7,209 nucleotides of DNA, from positions 1-7,209 of the forward strand of contig CAJKGK010000045.1 of NCBI GenBank assembly GCA_905199445.1, in the 5' to 3' direction. The stretch's first letter is position 1. Every line of letters starts with the position of its first letter. The stretch comes from an uncultured Lachnospiraceae bacterium (GTDB lineage Bacteria > Bacillota > Clostridia > Lachnospirales > Lachnospiraceae). Shown piece by piece: positions 4,413-7,209 of this stretch. The position numbers were made by a program, and so were the translations under genes. Under the pieces are notes generated by a model. That model was given only the letters and a program-made list of their open reading frames with translations. It was not told the DNA's origin and searched no databases.

Positions 4413-7094
4413 GTGTATGAAAACCGGACCATTGGTCAGACAGCAGGGGAATTAAACACAGACTTAAAAGCCGGACTTGCAAAAATAGATGCTGTCCGTG
4501 CTTTGGAAAAAATGGGTTATAATGAGCTGGCTGACGAAAAAAAGAAATCTGTTTTTACCATGCTTGCTGAGCAGCTAAATGAACCTTTGATTTATGTTTT
4601 ATTTGTAGCTGCAGCAGCATCACTGTTCTTAAAAGAAATTAGTGATGCTGTAATCATTTTGACAGTGATTGCCATGAATGCCGTGGTAGGCGTGATTCAG
4701 GAAGGAAAGGCACAACGTGCTCTGGAAGCTCTGAAAAAACTGTCCAGCCCTCATGCCCTGGTGCTGCGGGACGGACAGCTTGAAAAAATCGAAGCCAGGC
4801 AGCTTGTGCCTGGAGACATTGTCAGACTTGGGGCAGGAGATATGGTTCCTGCGGATTTGAGGCTGACTGTATCTGAAAGTCTTAAAATCGACGAAGCTGC
4901 ATTGACCGGTGAGTCTGTGCCTTCGGTAAAGGATGCAAAATTTTTGGCGCCTAAACTTCTGGGGGCGGGAGACTGTAAAAATCTGGCTTTTATGTCTACA
5001 AATGTTATTGCCGGAAGAGGCGAAGGTATTGTGATTGCCACCGGAATGGACACTCAGATCGGAAGAATCGCAGGCTTGATTCATCAGACAGGGCAAGAGG
5101 CCACACCGCTTCAAAGAAGGCTAGGCGATTTGGGAAAAATTCTCAGCATTGTGGCTGTCATTTTATGCGTTGCTCTGTTTGGTATCGCCGTATTGCAGCA
5201 ACGTAATATTCCTGAAATGCTCATTACGGCGATTTCTTTGGCTGTAGCTGCAGTGCCTGAGGGACTTCCGGCGATTGTTACCATTGTTTTAGCGCTGAGT
5301 GTTTCCCGAATGGTCAAGGTTCATACCATTATCCGGCGTTTGCCCTGTGTGGAAACTTTGGGAGCTGTTAATGTGGTTTGCTCCGATAAAACAGGGACAT
5401 TAACCCAAAATCAGATGACGGTTGCCAGTGTATATGCAGACAGTCATCAGATGACGGTTGAAGAACTTTCTCCGGAAAAAAATTCGTTGTTTTACCTTGG
5501 ATTTTTGTTGTGCAATGATGCTGCGATTTCTGATGGCGTTCGTCTCGGAGACCCTACAGAACTGGCACTTGTGGACATGGGGATAAAGGCCGGGTTAGAT
5601 AAAGGGCAGATGATGAATAAATATCCCAGAATTGGGGAAAATCCCTTTGATTCGGGAAGAAAAATGATGTCCACGGTTCATGAAATCGATGGCCATCCGG
5701 TAATGTTTACGAAGGGTTCCTGCGACATCTTGCTTCGCCGGTGTACACACATCAAAACAGGGCGTGGTGTCCGGGCTATGGCACTGTCTGACTGCAGAGC
5801 AATAGAGCGGGCCATGGAACAAATGACAACTCAGGCCCAGCGGGTTTTAGGTCTGGCTTACAAGACGCTTTTGCCCGATACAAAAAGCAGTATAAAGATT
5901 AAAGATGAAAATGATCTTACATTTATTGGTATGGTTGGTATGATTGATCCGCCCAGAAAAGAGGCAAAAGAATCTGTAGAGGAATTTCGCAGGGCCGGGG
6001 TAAAAACGGTTATGATTACCGGGGATCATGGGGATACGGCACTGGCTATTGCAAAACAGCTGGGCATAGCCAAGAATAAAGATGAATGCCTTACCGGGGA
6101 GCAGTTGGATGCTTTGTCGGAAACTCAGCTAAAGGATAAAATAGGAAAAATCTCTGTTTTTGCCCGGGTTTCTCCGGAACACAAAGTAAGAATTGTCAAT
6201 CTTTTAAAGTCAGCCGGAAATATCGTGGCTATGACGGGAGACGGTGTCAACGATGCTCCGGCGTTAAAGGCTGCAGACATTGGTATCGCTATGGGGCAAA
6301 ACGGAACCGATACAGCCAGAAGCGCATCGGATATGATTTTGACGGATGATAATTTTGCCACCATCCGCAGTGCCATTGCACAAGGGCGGGGAATTTACGA
6401 AAATATAAAAAAATCCATTGTTTTTCTATTGTCCTCCAATTTCGGGGAAATCATTACAATGTTTACTGCTGTTATTTTAGGGTTGGCAGCACCACTTAAA
6501 GCCAGTCATATTTTATGGATTAATCTGATTACTGATGCTTTGCCGGCACTGGCTTTGGGCGTCGACAAAAATGATACGGGACAGATGATGCGGCGACCGC
6601 CGAGAAAAGCAAAAGAGAGCCTTTTCGCCCACGGCGGTCTTTTTTATACACTTTTTTACGGCGCCCTCATCGCTTTAATCAGTCTTTCGGCTTTTTTAAT
6701 GTTGCCTTTGGGAATCCTCCAAAGAGAAAATATCCCTTTTTCCATAGGCGCAGTGAGCCGCCTGCTGTCAGAACCAATGCTTTTAAACCGCTGCCAGACT
6801 TATGCATTTACTGTTCTTGGAATGTCTCAGCTGTTTCATGCTGTGGGAATGCGGAATGTGGGCTGTTCTGTTTTCCGCATGAAGCATTTTGAAAATCGGG
6901 TGATGCTGCTGGCCTGGGGTCTGGGCCTTTTTTTACAGCTGATTGTTACGGAAGTTCCCTGGCTTGTGCAGGCCTTTGGGACGGTGCGTCTGGAACGTGT
7001 GGAGTGGCTGTATTTAACCGGATTGGCTGCAGTTCCGCTGCTGGCCCATGAATTACTTCTTATAAGGCTCCCAAAGAAAAAAATCCGAAGATAG
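4413..7094 (+). CDS. Cation-translocating P-type ATPase, probably Ca2+-exporting (P2A, SERCA-like)
   Basis: A complete 893-residue pump of normal family length. It has a cation-ATPase N-terminal domain (about 8-75), M1-M2 (51-96), an actuator domain with TGES at 165-168, M3 (243-262), and M4 with PEGLP at 282-286. The phosphorylation motif is DKTGTLT with the acceptor Asp325. The nucleotide domain has FDSGRKMMS (412-420) and KGS (434-436), followed by DPPR (512-515), TGD (536-538) and TGDGVNDAP (608-616). M5-M10 lie between about 670 and 884. Residues matching SERCA Ca2+ site II are present: E283 in M4, N704 and D708 in M6 (WINLITDALP). N676 and E679 stand in M5. In M8 the SERCA site-I glutamate is not evident (QLFHAVGMRN, R814), so one Ca2+ per cycle is inferred. 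It would export Ca2+ from the cytoplasm using ATP; Mn2+ is an alternative. The M7-M8 loop looks enlarged. No riboswitch-like leader was recognised. Confidence 0.95.
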   Translation: MYENRTIGQTAGELNTDLKAGLAKIDAVRALEKMGYNELADEKKKSVFTMLAEQLNEPLIYVLFVAAAASLFLKEISDAVIILTVIAMNAVVGVIQEGKAQRALEALKKLSSPHALVLRDGQLEKIEARQLVPGDIVRLGAGDMVPADLRLTVSESLKIDEAALTGESVPSVKDAKFLAPKLLGAGDCKNLAFMSTNVIAGRGEGIVIATGMDTQIGRIAGLIHQTGQEATPLQRRLGDLGKILSIVAVILCVALFGIAVLQQRNIPEMLITAISLAVAAVPEGLPAIVTIVLALSVSRMVKVHTIIRRLPCVETLGAVNVVCSDKTGTLTQNQMTVASVYADSHQMTVEELSPEKNSLFYLGFLLCNDAAISDGVRLGDPTELALVDMGIKAGLDKGQMMNKYPRIGENPFDSGRKMMSTVHEIDGHPVMFTKGSCDILLRRCTHIKTGRGVRAMALSDCRAIERAMEQMTTQAQRVLGLAYKTLLPDTKSSIKIKDENDLTFIGMVGMIDPPRKEAKESVEEFRRAGVKTVMITGDHGDTALAIAKQLGIAKNKDECLTGEQLDALSETQLKDKIGKISVFARVSPEHKVRIVNLLKSAGNIVAMTGDGVNDAPALKAADIGIAMGQNGTDTARSASDMILTDDNFATIRSAIAQGRGIYENIKKSIVFLLSSNFGEIITMFTAVILGLAAPLKASHILWINLITDALPALALGVDKNDTGQMMRRPPRKAKESLFAHGGLFYTLFYGALIALISLSAFLMLPLGILQRENIPFSIGAVSRLLSEPMLLNRCQTYAFTVLGMSQLFHAVGMRNVGCSVFRMKHFENRVMLLAWGLGLFLQLIVTEVPWLVQAFGTVRLERVEWLYLTGLAAVPLLAHELLLIRLPKKKIRR
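5410..5460 (+). repeat. 15-nt exact direct repeat inside the ATPase gene
   Basis: ATCAGATGACGGTTG occurs at 5410-5424 and again at 5446-5460, 36 nt (12 codons) apart and in frame. Both copies encode QMTV, just after the DKTGTLTQN motif. The first QMTV is the conserved one of the family; the second falls at the start of the nucleotide domain. Confidence 0.85.
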
Positions 7095-7141
7095 TGCACA
7101 AAAAATGGAAAAAAATGGACATATTTTTTCGGCGGTGGGTA

Positions 7142-7150
7142 TGTTATAGT
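7142..7150 (+). promoter_or_regulatory. Extended -10 element of a promoter for a transcript leaving the window
   Basis: TGTTATAGT contains TG, one base, then TATAGT, a good extended -10. No -35 stands at the usual distance; TGGACA at 7116-7121 is 23 nt away. Alternatively TATGTT (7140-7145) would pair with that TGGACA at 18 nt. Either way, transcription would begin about 7152-7157, after the ATPase gene. Confidence 0.45.
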
Positions 7151-7169
7151 TCAATTAAATAACTATATA

Positions 7170-7199
7170 GTGCCAGGGGCAAAAGCGCGCCCGCAGCAC
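7170..7199 (+). other. GC-rich hairpin in a cut leader region
   Basis: GTGC (7170-7173) pairs with GCAC (7196-7199), and GGGC (7177-7180) with GCCC (7189-7192), separated by a 3x3 internal loop and capped by an 8-nt loop. It lies just downstream of the extended -10, so it could be the first stem of a structured 5' leader or of a small RNA. The window ends 10 nt later, and I do not recognise a known RNA class. Confidence 0.35.
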
Positions 7200-7209
7200 A
7201 CTGTGAAGT

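Noticed and set aside
4405..4455. Short leader peptide starting at ATG 4405 overlapping the ATPase start
   Set aside because: The ATG touches the Shine-Dalgarno sequence, the 16-residue product has no regulatory codon run, and overlap with the GTG start is explained by chance.

Overview
The window looks like an ordinary stretch of chromosome from a low-to-moderate GC Firmicute. An anaerobic clostridium, probably of Lachnospiraceae type, fits best. The grounds are strong AGGAGG-type ribosome binding sites, sigma-A-like promoters with TATAAT and extended -10 boxes, intrinsic terminators, and the gene families present: a DUF362 ferredoxin-like protein, YitT, a YesL/DUF624 protein and a clostridial-style Ca2+ P-type ATPase. 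The taxon is inferred from style and cannot be fixed from the sequence alone. I see no insertion sequence, phage gene, CRISPR array, tRNA or rRNA.

Layout, left to right. Positions 1-77 may hold the first codons of a minus-strand gene that leaves the window. A DUF362 protein with two [4Fe-4S] motifs follows on the minus strand (134-1258). A divergent intergenic region of about 140 bp has one promoter firing left, a weaker one firing right, and two perfect 10-bp palindromes between their -35 boxes. On the plus strand come a YitT-family membrane protein (1398-2261) and, 21 nt later with its own strong ribosome binding site, a secreted lipoprotein with a Ser/Thr/Glu-rich repeat linker (2283-2930). 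These two are probably one operon. A YesL-like membrane protein (3070-3723) has its own TATAAT box and ends at a two-tier hairpin terminator. A small two-helix membrane protein with a C-terminal zinc ribbon (3854-4264) has its own promoter and a long hairpin behind it. A full-length SERCA-like P-type ATPase (4413-7094) fills the rest. The last 115 bp hold an extended -10 promoter and a GC-rich hairpin that look like the leader of a further transcript cut by the window edge.

The genes do not form an obvious single pathway. Most plus-strand units look like short, independently transcribed genes for envelope proteins: a YitT transporter-like protein, a lipoprotein, a YesL-like protein, a zinc-ribbon membrane protein and a cation pump. 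The ATPase has every catalytic motif of the P-type cycle and the residues of one Ca2+ site, so efflux of Ca2+ from the cytoplasm is the best functional call here. I found no convincing undescribed system. The points most worth a second look are the paired palindromes in the divergent promoter region, the cut structured leader at the right edge, the enlarged M7-M8 loop of the ATPase, and the uncharacterised lipoprotein beside YitT.
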